A stretch of 64,000 nucleotides of DNA, from assembly GCF_030272615.1 (NCBI RefSeq), contig NC_081406.1, positions 476,870,900 to 476,934,899 of the forward strand, read 5' to 3'. Each line of letters begins with the position of its first letter. Within the stretch, counting starts at the first letter, position 1. Position numbers and translations under genes: made by a program. The stretch comes from Cryptomeria japonica. Lineage: Eukaryota; Streptophyta; Pinopsida; Cupressales; Cupressaceae. Shown piece by piece: positions 45,084 to 56,099 of the stretch. The notes beneath the pieces are model-generated. The model was not told where the DNA came from. It saw only the letters and a list, made by a program, of their open reading frames with translations, and made no database searches.

Positions 45084-48080
45084 ATGAAGTTCGCTAGCAA
45101 AGGAGTGCAGCCGGAGTCAAAGATCAATTCCAAATGGAAAAATATCACAGACACCAACCTCGGGCAAGATGGATTTTTGCCAACAACTATTGCTCTCCAG
45201 ATGATGAGAAATGGCATTGCCAAGTAGCTGGATTTCCACCAGCTATGGAATGTGTTGAGCTTATGGTTGAATGTGCCATTCACAATGCCCAAGAGTGAGA
45301 AATTGTTACACCAAATGGAAGAGTATTGGCTCATCTTGGAGAATTAGCCATTCGGGAAGCATTTGGAATACCAAGTTACAACCGGACTTCCTATAAAACT
45401 AAAGAAGAAACTAAGAGACTCTATGAAGACCATCTTGAACTCTACGCGACAAATGTCAATAAGTCATGGTTAGAGAAGCCAAGGCCTAGCCTCAAGAAAG
45501 TGCCAAAGAAATTGCTTCGCACGGACTTCAAGGAGGAATATGGTGATATTATCTTACTAATGAATAATGTAATGGGCAGCCCTTAGGGAGCGCCATTTGA
45601 AACATGGATGTATTATTTTATTGACGAGATCACCTTTGGAGTCAAAATGTTCAATTGGTCCAGGATAATCAGTGATAACTTGAATGAGCAACTGAAAAAT
45701 TTGGAAAGGACGAAGTCTTTTTACATGAGCTCCTACATTGTCTATCTACTAGCAAGAAACTACAGATACACCGGATTGATTTGCAAAGGCATACTAGGCA
45801 ATGGCGAAAATGAATTCAAGTTCTATGACTGATATTCGCAGCTGCAACTGAGCGAGAAGGCCCACTTCAAACGGGTAAATGTTGTGTTCTTGATGTATAT
45901 CACCAGAACATTGCAAGGAGGAACCCATCAGAGGCTTACTCAAGAAGCCAAGAGCCTGACAAGCAAGTATGGATCTTGGTTTATCCAGTTTCCAAGATTC
46001 ACATACATAAGAGTCCAAGGATTTACCGGATGTCCTTATCGACTTCCAATCTATCCCACTAATAGAATGATCTTGCTAGAAGTTCTGAGGCAATTGGAAA
46101 CGTATCAAGGCTTCCAGAGAACAAAGCAGAAGCCATTTTTCATTGGAAATATGTTGGAGTCTTGTCCAACAACACAGGTAGTGGTACCCATTCACACTTT
46201 ACCGATCCAGGGCTGATTTCGATCCTCATAATCATAGTGGACCAGTGAATGGAGAAATATACAGACATAGGGTTGATTTGGAAGATTTTTGGGTGAATGT
46301 TGCAGATGAGTATGACATCAAGAAAAGATTATGGTCTAGATTGCCAGTAAGCTTGATCAGAACAACCGAGCTTTTCCGTGTGCTTGATCAGTTAGAGGAT
46401 GATGGAGAAAATGTTCAGTCGCACTTTGATGAGAATTGGCCTCTTCCTCTTGTACGATGGTCAGAACCAGAGCTCATAGATCTAACCACCTTGATGCAAC
46501 CAGTTGTTATGTATTCACAGTGGCGGGTTGGTCAGCAAGTCCAGGTGCTAAGTTGAAGAAATTTGACTCTTACTTATAACCTGATGGGCGAAATGGAGTC
46601 ATATTCTTCAAATGCATAAGCATCCCAAAATGTCGAGCCAATTGAAAGTATCAACTCTTGGAAAAGGAAGGAAGCAGTTGAGGGCTCTTCGACGACTAAA
46701 GGAAAGAAGGTTGTTAATGAGCAATTTGTTCAAAAGAAGCATATAGATCAGAGCCATCCCATTCTGCAGCATCCAGGACTGTGAACGATGTATTGACTAT
46801 TGATGATGAGCCATTAGCAGATTTGAAGATTCCCTCTCCAATCCATGAGGGAAATGTGATGTCAGTCCAACAAGAAGATGAAGAACCACCATCTCCTACA
46901 GGCACAAAGATATTGGAGTCGGATAATGAAATGGATATTCTGGGCAACGAATTTCAGGAGGGAATGATTTCCGCTCTTCGAGGAGCTCAGGATATTCCAT
47001 GTGGAGAGAGTAATCAGCAAGATGAAGGCATTGAACAACCTACGATTCCTGATTGGTTGAGGGAAAGGTTGAAGATAAAACAGGCTGCCGAACAATCCAG
47101 ATTGCTGTACCGAAAGTGGACAAGTCAAAAGAAGATATTACTCATCAGGAGTATGAAATTACCACTTTCGACTTGGGACCAACTAAAAAGATTCAAGAGG
47201 TGGAAGACTTAGACAATTCAGTTGCTTCCATGAAGGCAAGACTAGACAAAGAGGTAGGAAAGAAGAGAGAATACAAGAAGGAAATTGAGCACTTGGCCAA
47301 GCCACCTAACCAAGGTAATCCAACAACTCATCCACTTTTGAAATCCTCGCAGGAAGCAATTGAAAATTTTGAAGAAGAAAAAGTGATGGCAAGAGAGACT
47401 AAATAATGGATGGCAAGCAAAAGAGAAGAAGCAACCACATTCGTGGACAGATTGATGCTGACATATGGGCAAACCACCTCTTTACTCTCTAGAATTGCAA
47501 GCATGGTAAAAGCATGGGTTGACCTTCAAGATGTTTAGGACAAAATTATCTCGTGCCTCAAAATGTTGAAAGGTGTTCCTAAACAAGAATTGATTGATGG
47601 AAAGATAATTGCAGCATGAGCTATATATGATTTCAACACATTGCATTGGGCATTGGTTGCACGAAACGAAGTCTTGGAAAAAGTGAAGGCCAATGGTATC
47701 AGAGTTGAGGAACAGATAAGAGAGATTCAAAATAATGTTTTCCTTGTAGCTGCGGATGTACTTGAGAAGGAGACCATCCAATAAAATGATACGCAATTGG
47801 AAGCCTAAAGCTCAGAACTCAGGAGATTTTCTTCACCATCGCTGGACCAGTCTTGAAGTAGAATTTGACTAAGGCATCAAATTTCTTGTCTATTTGGGAT
47901 GCCTTCCAAAGACAAGAATTGGAGTGGGAGATTGCTTTTGCTTTGTATGCAGATGAATTGGATGGATTGGAATTCAAGGTCAATATGCTGCCACATGTCA
48001 CAATGGTGAAGGTAGGCCCAATCGTGTCCAGGTTCATTGAACACATTGCCACTCGCAAGGATAGGGATGTGCCTTCCTAG
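45084..48080 (+). pseudogene. Unrecognised element-encoded protein, decayed copy D
   Basis: This is homologous to the protein at 28641-31872. The frame begins near ATG 45084 (MKFASKGVQPESKINSKWKN), shortly after a possible acceptor GTGCAG. It shares NTNLG-like, AGFPPA and ELMVECA segments, then AHLGELAIREAFGIP, FYMSSYIVYLLARNYRYTG, ITRTLQGGTHQRLTQEA and WFIQFPRFTYIRVQG. Later it shares PTIPDWLRERL, TTFDLGPT, and VGPIVSRFIEHIA near the end. At least eight frameshifts or stops break it. About 20 residues present in C are missing near the N-terminus. The shared parts show which residues were conserved when the family was active. Confidence 0.75.
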
Positions 48081-48220
48081 GAGATAGCTCTTCATGCCAC
48101 TTGTCTAGCATGCATTTATCTCTGGTGTTATTTTGGGAAACTCTATTTACGGTTGTGTTGTCTTAATCTCAGCCATTGATCTTAGATCGATCTCGACCTT
48201 TCATTTGTTTTCAAAAACTC

Positions 48221-48240
48221 TATATAAACTCTCATTCTCT
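48221..48240 (+). promoter_or_regulatory. 3' TATA box of element D
   Basis: CTCTATATAAACTCTC matches the plant TATA consensus. It lies about 815 bases before the element end, close to the position of the 3' TATA in C (about 870 bases before its end). It is the likely start of the R region of the LTR. Confidence 0.5.
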
Positions 48241-49042
48241 CATTTCATTGTGTTGTGGAGAGATTTATGAAATTGTTGCTTAGAACTATTTTGATAATAC
48301 AAGTTCATTTGCAGTTTGCTTTGAAGTCTTATTTTTATTATCATATGGTTGCATATCTTTCTTCAACATAGAATAGTTTTGTTTAGAGTAAATTTGCTTT
48401 CAAAGTTTTTAAATGAATGAAGGATTTGATAGTATAGGTTGGTGAAACAATTGCTCATACTTTTTTTGAATAGATGATTTTTATTCAATGTGTAAAGTTA
48501 GTCTGAGCTTATATCGGGGATGCTTAACTTCTACTGTGGATGAATATTGTTTGTTGGATGGTATCATTCGTAGTCTGAAGATTTCAAGCACAACCTTAGA
48601 AGATTGCACCTACTTTGTTTAGTTGTCCTTAGTGTGACGAAGCAAAGTATCATTGATTGGTTTGTCCTAATCTTTACAGTCTCTCGAGTTCTCAGGAGTA
48701 GCTTAAAACTTCCAAACCGTTGTCCTTTTTATCCTTTTTTGAAGTCCAAAACTGAAAATCCAAAAAAAAAGAAGAGAGAGAGTAGTTATTGTCAAAATTC
48801 ATCTAAGTCCTAACTTGTGAATGATATCAGTTGAACGTAAGTCCCCCTTGTATTTCAGCATACATAACCAAGGAAGCTATCCAACATAAAGTCGCTCGTT
48901 CGCACATATAAACCTTGGAGTCGCCATGTGGTCTTTCTTTGCAATCTTGGCATACGTAGTGATTTTGTTCAAGAGAGGGTAGAGTGTCGTCGACATATTA
49001 TTCTAATGTTTGGTGAATGATAAAATGTACACCAACAGGTCT

Positions 49043-51434
49043 ATCAAGAACTTAATGAAGTGGGGAGATGCAAAGACATCTGTGTGATAATTCAGTGGGG
49101 AGCACAACAAGGTTTTTATATGATTACATTATTGGCATTTCCCTGTGCCTCACAAGTGATAGGGGAGAGTTTTTGATGAAATTATATGGTACTTAAACAA
49201 GGTGTTCTCTATTTCTCAATCCTTCCAATTCTTGTGTGATTGTTCAAGTGGAAGCAATGGAGAAAGTATCGGTTTCTGTTTTAGAAACCATGCAGAGGCA
49301 AGGGTAATATTTGGGAAGAAAGGTTACCATCCATCTTATGACATTATTATTCATTTTATAGGGTCTCAACTGGTCACATCTCTTTTTAGCTCATACATGG
49401 GCCAGAAGCTATTGTACATATAGAGTTAGGCATTTCAGGTTTGAGAATTGTTGCCAAGTGCAATTAGGGGATAATGAGAGCCTGTAACGATGACTACTAT
49501 GAATTTATAAGATGGATGAATGACTGTTCGAGAAGAAGGAAATATTTGCAATGACAAACACATTCAAATAGGATGAAATTTAATGCTAGATCACTAGTCC
49601 TGAAATATGATGGTGTATGAGAAATAAGGTGAGGGAAATTTATGATGATGTGGCTGGGTGTATTCAAGTTTAATGAAGCGTATTGTCTTCAGGATTTAGA
49701 TAACACTCCTTCAAAGGCTATGGTCATGGAACTGTGCTCATAATTTATAGGAAAGGGAATATATGATTGAAACCAAGTTTATCCTCTAAGCTAATTTAAT
49801 TGGATTTTTTGATCCATAATTCAGGACTCCGTAAATGCAATTGTATACAATTCAATTAAAAAAAATATAGCCTGGTCAGTTGGAATGGAAACACTGACTA
49901 ATAGGAAAAAATAAGTCATTTAAAGAGGAACATATAATAAAAGAAAAAAGAATTTATTTAAAGAGGTTACATAAGTCATTTAAAGAGGCTACATTAGGAA
50001 AAATGAGAAAGATGTCACCAGAAGAGCATAGATGCTTTTGGGCTGGTGGGAAGAGGATATGAATTACATGACAATAAGAAACTGTAAGAGATTGGGAACA
50101 GCCATTGAACATAGATTATCTGTCTCATTACCACTTGGATATGCATCTTCATCCTTGCAGACAATGCCCAAGTCCTACACTACTGTGGCTTTCCAGATCT
50201 CAGTTTCTTGTCCATCATCCACTAAGCATGCTATAAAATTTGGATACCACAACCATGTTTGAATGGTGTCAGTAGGCACACTGACTAGTATAGAGGAATG
50301 CCTGTGGTGGTGTGGTACTCTGTTCTTATACTTGTTTACATGTTTTTATTATGAATAGAAACACAATAATCAATAAAGGACCACAATTGACTGTTTTGAA
50401 AGGTCTGCAGGTTTTCATTTTTATCATGGCCAGTGATGTTTGGCTATGGACAGATGGTTGTGTACAATTGACATGCATGTTGTGATAAAGTCTGTGTATT
50501 TCCCTCATGAGTAGAGAGACCTTTCTCTGTGGAATGTAAAGGTTAATTTATAGATGAAGACATTTTACATTACATCTGTAGATAGTAAAATAATTCTTAT
50601 TTCCTAGGTGTCTGTTAAATTGTGTGCCAATAGATACTCTGTGCCATAAAGTTGTTTCTGTGTTCTATGGGTGCTAGAAATAGTTCTCATTCTCTATTGA
50701 TCATCTACATGTACAAGGATCTGTAATACTACATATTGCGTCTTAGCCAATATTGGGAATTCAGCAAAGGTTCTGGTAATTCTGAGAAAGAGTACAAGTC
50801 ACACTTTTGTGGTAGCATCGACACTTGGTCACTGATTTATTTAATGTATAGAGTTCAGAATTGGTAACTCAAAAGGATCAAAGCACTTGAATGATGCTAA
50901 GGAATTCAAAATCACTGAAATTCAGGAAATTTGGATGCAGTTGAATATTGTTATGGTGCATAGCCTGGTCTATGGAACATTATCTTTGTTGTGATGTTAT
51001 AACAAAATGTCCACAAAAATAATTTGTCTTTTTGATAGCCCATGTATTTTGTTGTGGGATTTGTGGTGTTAAAATGCAAGCTAACATGCATTCATAAAAA
51101 AATTACCCTTGGATTGCTTGTCACGAGTTTCTCTCTAAATGCAGTGGCCCATGCTTAAGTTTTACCTTGCTTGATGGTGTCTGTATTTCTTGATATTTCA
51201 TGCATATTGTTAATTTTATTTTTGTCTGTTAAAATATTGTAATATGGTTTATTAAAGGTTGATTTGGGTATTTGATTATTGAACAAGATAGCCAGGTCTG
51301 TTGCAATTATTTTTTGGGTTATTTATTAATACGTTTTAACACCTTATTAGTGTGGCACTTTGGTCTAAGTTCATTCTGATTAAACTCATTACACTGTCCA
51401 TCCATATTTTGAGAACAACCATTACCTTTTGTAG
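49043..51434 (+). other. DENN intron 2, right part: no gene seen
   Basis: This is AT-rich intronic DNA up to the acceptor of DENN exon 3. The word AAGTCATTTAAAGAGG recurs near 49912 and 49973. No transposon border or coding frame could be supported. Confidence 0.5.
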
Positions 51435-51518
51435 GTTCTGTTTGCATATCCTCCAAAGAAGCGATTGCCATTGAAGTATAAGGACCTCCTTTCATTTTGC
51501 TTTCCAAGTGGGCTGGAG
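51435..51518 (+). CDS. DENN domain protein, third coding exon (uDENN)
   Basis: This exon of 28 codons lies between TTTTGTAG|GTT and CTGGAG|GTAGGT, in phase 0 at both ends. The peptide starts VLFAYPPKKRLPLKY and ends KDLLSFCFPSGLE. It matches the uDENN segment that follows NLEPQ in plant DENN proteins (VLFxYPPEKxLPLKYKDLLSFCFPGG). It joins in frame to exon 2 across a 34.0-kb intron. I did not find the next expected exon, which should begin with a VHAVERTPS-like segment, before base 64000. Confidence 0.87.
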
Positions 51519-52317
51519 GTAGGTATCTGTGATATTTTAAATTTACTTTTATGATACATGTTGTGAATGGCAAACATGTTTTTTCTTACTTAAAAGAATA
51601 GTGCACATACATTATACTTTTCATGTGAGATGTGTTTAAGAAAACTGAATATTGCAAGGGTTGATTTGCTTGAAATCAATCTAGCTTTTGGTTGTGCAAT
51701 GAAAGTATAGATTTAAACACTTGCAAATAATTTAATTTGTTCCATTTCCACGTGAACAATGTCCATTATATGAGTACCAGATAACCTGGAAGAACAATCC
51801 TTGCAAAGGATCTAGAACTAAATTAAGGCTCATAATAAAACCTGTTAAGATTCCTAGAACTGGAGCCTTAAAGCATGGTTAAATTATGTGTAAAGCTTGA
51901 TCTGTGAGTGCATTAAGCACATCTCATGAGATTCCAACAAGCTGCTAAACTTTATTGAGGATGAGGTGTCAAGCCTAATCTCAGAAAAATCTGCAGATTT
52001 CAGGCTAACTTAGAAAAAGCATTATGATGAGCTATTAGAAATTGAAATAGATATTTATGTATTCAAGTACTAAAATATATGTATATAATTATTTGATAGA
52101 ATGTGTCCTTGATATAAAGGGAATAAATTAGTAATCCTACACTGAATGCTCATCTAAAATGTTATTGGATAACAATGTATAATACATTTTTGGGAAAGAG
52201 TGACTATAGTCAGCAACAATCTGCATAACTGTCATAATGACTAACTAATAAAAAACTATGAGTGTTCTTATTTCTTTACATTGTTATGATTATTGAAAAC
52301 ATGATATATCCACGATT
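51519..52317 (+). other. DENN intron 3, left part: no gene seen
   Basis: This is AT-rich intronic sequence after the exon 3 donor. No repeats with clear borders and no coding frame were seen. Confidence 0.5.
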
Positions 52318-52588
52318 TGTTATAATGAATACGAGTTCTTTTGGTAGGAAACTGTATAATTTTTTTTTATACCAATGTGTTTTGGATTGCACTTTATGAT
52401 CCATCATAAGCAAGAGGAAGAGGTTGAATGATTGTATTGGCGTGTTTTGGATCATAGAATCACACTCTGTGATTCATTATTAGGAAGAGGAAGAGGTTGA
52501 TTTCCTCTAGTTGATGATGGAACATGGAGTGTGATCTGAAACATGCCAATACAGTTTTCTACCATAAGCACTCGTATTCATTGTTATA
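52318..52588. mobile_element. Fold-back MITE of about 270 bp
   Basis: The left end AATGAATACGAGTTCTTTTG and the right end, read in reverse, AATGAATACGAGTGCTTATG match closely. The match continues inwards (GGTAGGAAACTGTAT against GGTAGAAAACTGTAT) for about 34 bases. Further in, CCAATGTGTTTTGGATTGCAC on the left pairs with the reverse of GTGATCTGAAACATGCCAAT on the right. The whole segment can fold into one long stem. No transposase is encoded. The target duplication could not be set. Confidence 0.7.
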
Positions 52589-53071
52589 CTTACTAAGTCT
52601 TTATGTTTATGACATGATTATGCTTCAAAAGCATACTAATTATTACTAATATTATCTCTGTTATTTTTTATGACAGGAAAATGGCCTATCTTTAGTGTTG
52701 GAAGTTTAAGATTTCCACGACTTCATTGGGTTTTAAAGTTCAGAACTTTGTTGAGGGTCAAGATTTATACCTAGTGAAGATAATAAAATTTACAGGCTAA
52801 ATTGTCTGTTGCAAAACAGATTTAATAATCTTGGTAGAATCCAAGAAACAAAGATTTAGATTGGCATTCTTCTGAAAGAATCTGTTCATAAAAGTTTGAT
52901 TCATCTTATCTGCTTCTTGGGATGAAGATGTAAAGAAAACTTGGGTTTTCTCAATTATAGATGGCTTGGAAATGGTGATTCCAACTTGCTGGTGTATATC
53001 ATAAGAGATATATTTAGTTATTCTCATAGACATGAAAGAGCACCTGAGCCTGATTAATTTAACTGTTGGTT

Positions 53072-53250
53072 GTAAAGGACATAGTTTTAAGACTCATGGG
53101 ACTCACCACGGACTCGTGAGTCCATTGGCGGGCTGAGTCAACTCGCCAAGGACTCGCGAGCCGAGTCCTAGTGAGTCTTATCAAAAGAGCGAGTTTTTTA
53201 CACGGACTTGCGAGTTTTTTGCAGAGACTCACGTCGCCCAGCATGCACAC
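53072..53250. repeat. GACTC/GAGTC-rich repeat block
   Basis: GACTCG, GAGTCC and ACTCGCGAG words recur in both orientations from about 53090 to 53235, in a block much richer in G and C than its flanks. Partial similarity to the MITE at 16866-17110 (TTTTAAGACTC against TTTCAAAACTC, with CTGAGTC words) suggests an older, longer relative. TTGTAAAG occurs on both sides (near 53069 and 53262) and could be an 8-bp duplication, but no clear inverted ends were found. Confidence 0.4.
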
Positions 53251-54546
53251 CCAACCCACATTGTAAAGTGGTTTTTTTTTTCATTTTTCACTCATTTGGC
53301 ATTCTTGCTTAAAACAAGTTTGTAGGGTTTGAAGAAGGAGAGGAAACACGTAAAAAAATTATCGAATTTTTGTTTTCAAGTCCGTCTCATTCTCTCCATC
53401 ATAATATATACATGAAATATAACATATAAGTATAAGTCACATTTCAATATGTCTTCTTCCTTTAATTTATATTTCATGTATATATTGGCAAGATGTTTGA
53501 GACTGGTTTCAGATCTCTAGGAGTTATAATGCAAATTCTAGGTTTTAGAAGATCTTTTAAATTTTCAAACTTAGTCAAATTTTAGTAATCAATAGGCTCC
53601 TATTAGCAATTCTCTTGCTCTCTCTATCTCACTCACTTTATGTGCCTCGAATTTTAGACCTATCTATCTCCCTATCACTCTTCTTCTATCCCCTCTCTCT
53701 ACCACTTTTTGTTGATGTTTTTTTAACGCACATGCGAACACAAAATAAAATACCCAAAAGTATCTTATCCTCTCTTGAACAAAGTTACTCAAATGCTGAA
53801 GATTAACTTAAGGATCACTTGAGACAACTCCAAGGTTCTGGTATGTCGGATCACGACGTGTGGATAAGCACAGATGGTTGATGTGATTGTTGGTATCACA
53901 AGGGGACTTACGTTGAATTGTTGAACGCTTGAATCGTTGGAACTTGATCATCTGATGTTGCAATATGATGATGCTTTTCATCCTAAACTAACTTGAATTG
54001 AAAAATAAAGGGCAAAAGGTGAAGGGTTGAGAAAGTTTATTTCGAGGCCTAGAATGTAAGAAGATGGATGAATGATTAGATGGAATCCTACTGAGTGAGG
54101 TCTCACCATCAAACTGAACAATTTGACACAAGCTCAATGTAATCTTCTAAGGACGTTTCAAAGATGTTCAAATCATTACCATCAAACATTGCTCACCATT
54201 CAAGTTAGCGCATAAACAATGGATGCATAACAATTTGAATTTAAGCTCATATCACTCCAGTTGACCACGCAAGGCACACTTACTATCAGCAAAAGGCTAG
54301 TGGTATGGACAAAACAGATTCCACACAAATGCATTCAACAATTTCTTCCATTCAATCTAATCAACATGAAAATAAATTGAGAAGTAAAGATCATGCAAGT
54401 TGTTGAAGTAACAAATCAAATTCACCATAACTTCAATAAAATCAATTGCTCTTTACAACAAGGTTTGGCACAATCCTTGCCTTCTCCTAATCTAACTTCT
54501 ACTCTAATTGCTATTCTTCTAAGCTATCTATTATTCTATTCTATTC

Positions 54547-54698
54547 CAGTGTTCCACGGAAACGCGTTAACCCCTCCCAGGCCCAAGTCCCCCCGTCCCC
54601 GAAACCCGTCCTCGAAACTTTTTCCCTTTGTCCCCCCGTCCCCGAAGCCCGTCCCCGCGTCCCCCCGTCTCCCCGACCCCAACATCCGTGGAACACTG
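54547..54698. mobile_element. hAT MITE, 152 bp, with C-rich interior
   Basis: The terminal inverted repeats are perfect over 14 bases: CAGTGTTCCACGGA at the left and TCCGTGGAACACTG at the right. The 8-bp duplications TTCTATTC (54539-54546 and 54699-54706) are identical. The CAGTG...CACTG ends and the 8-bp duplication are typical of the hAT superfamily. The interior is a run of CCCCGTCCCCGAA-like words, extremely C-rich on the + strand in an AT-rich region. There is no transposase, so it needs one supplied in trans. Confidence 0.93.
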
Positions 54699-54832
54699 TT
54701 CTATTCACTATTAACCTTTACAAAATGAGGAGCTTGAGCTTTATAATGAGAGCTCATTACAATAAATGGCTAGGATAAAATCTCCTTCAATGGCCAAGAT
54801 TTTACAATGAAAACCCTAATTAGGGTGTGTTA

Positions 54833-55601
54833 CAACAAACTCAATTTGGCCAATGAAATAATTACAACACTTTGACACACGTCATCTCTGGAGTACTCGA
54901 CCAATAGATGATAGGGGTAGGTACATCGGAGTTGGTGCATCCATGGATAAGTTTGGTTCATTGAATTTAGACATGCTGGTGTGGAACTCCTCTGATTGGG
55001 TGAGTGGTGATTGGGATGATGACTAGGATGCCACTTCAACTCGCACTTGTGGACTTGATTTATCATTGTGAATGAATATTGAGCAATATCTCTTGATACT
55101 CAACATTATCCAATTCTCTCAATGCAATGATGATGAGAAGCAAACTTTGATTAACTCTTCTGAAATATCTGCTTCTTTGATTATGTATATTGTGTGATGA
55201 CCTTGATTGTTTCTCCCTTGTTCTTGATACATTTGATGAATGGTGCAAGTGGTTGAATGTAACTCTTCAATGTACTGACTTCGATTCTTGGATTCCCAAA
55301 GGGAATTCAAGATTGTAAAACATTCTTTCATAATTTGAGTTATGTTTCCTTCATGCTCTAGTGCCCTGAGGTAGTTGAGTGGATTCTTCCTTGCATTCTT
55401 TTGATCTCCTCATGTCATCATGATGTGGTGGAAATCTTTGAATACTTTGAGATCTTCCCTTCCTTGATGTTCTTGTGTTTGTTGATGAAGCTTCTTGAAG
55501 AGGTCTTCCTTGTATCTTGACCTTGATGTTGAAATTCTCTCCTTGAGATCCTTGTTCCGATCTTCCTTCAACCTGCTCCATTTGATCTCTTTCCTTACCT
55601 C
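54833..55601 (-). pseudogene. Element F protein remnant
   Basis: On the minus strand an acceptor TATTTTGCAG precedes an exon-like frame from 55601. It contains EVRKEIKWSRLKEDRNKDLK and KEDLFKKLHQQTQEHQGRED, a highly charged, coiled-coil-like start. Frameshifts follow (near 55425 and 55330), then further open pieces down to 54833. I cannot align it with the C/D protein by eye. It may be a different gene in the same place or an internally deleted version. No enzyme motif is visible. Confidence 0.35.
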
Positions 55602-55739
55602 CTGCAAAATAAACAAATGGACATCAAACACACATAATATATAATCTTTACACACTCCTATTTTCACTTAATCTCTCATTCTGATTTTATGTGATTTTCT
55701 CTAAATCTGATCAGAAGTGGATTGATAATAATCAAGGAA

Positions 55740-56030
55740 CTCGTTGTAGCTGAAGGGATTTCGCCTTGTGGAAGATGAATTTGGACTGTTCAATAGTAAA
55801 ATTCGCTTCCCTTTTGACAAATTCGCTCCTCTTTTGTTTAATTCTGATGCTCTATGATGAATTCGTCCCCCTAAAACATCAGACCCACATCTTCAATGAT
55901 TGAATTTTGTCTTTATGCTGACTGAAATTCGCTTATGTGCTGATGAAATTCGCTGGCCTGCTGGAGAAATTCGCTGTTGGAGAGAAATAATGATGTTGAA
56001 ATGATTGTTTTGACCTTTCTTATATAGGCA
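55740..56030 (-). promoter_or_regulatory. Internal promoter region of element F
   Basis: TATATA at 56021-56026 (minus strand: CCTATATAAGAAAGG) lies upstream of the protein remnant. The leader has several AGCGAATTT words near 55800-55980. A similar TATA plus leader (TCTATATAAGAGG, near 63964) precedes the fragment at the right edge of the window. Confidence 0.4.
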
Positions 56031-56099
56031 TTTTAGGGTAAAGGACATGTCTGTAATATGCCCTAGTAGGCTGAGACATGTTTTAACCATAATCAATCT

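Larger units (their letters stand above)
41325..49037 (+). mobile_element. Element D: 7.7-kb relative of C with the same ORF
   Basis: The start TGTTGTGACC..TTTCACACATCGCCCC nearly matches element C over its first 45 bases. The end is ACCAACA. The flanks GGCCT (41320-41324) and GGTCT (49038-49042) are a 5-bp duplication with one transition. Inside are a repeat array (41900-42480), the inserted mini-element E (42885-44551), a decayed copy of the C protein (45084-48080), and a TATA at 48221 before the 3' end. No second LTR, primer site of its own, or pol was seen. Without E it is about 6.05 kb. As with C, it looks like one giant LTR left behind. Confidence 0.82.

Noticed and set aside
50032-50262. 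76-codon open frame in intron 2
   Set aside because: There is no recognisable domain, no splice context and no similarity to neighbouring elements.
52681-52740. Possible exon after ATGACAG at 52676
   Set aside because: No frame continues the DENN protein, and stops occur at once in the required phase.
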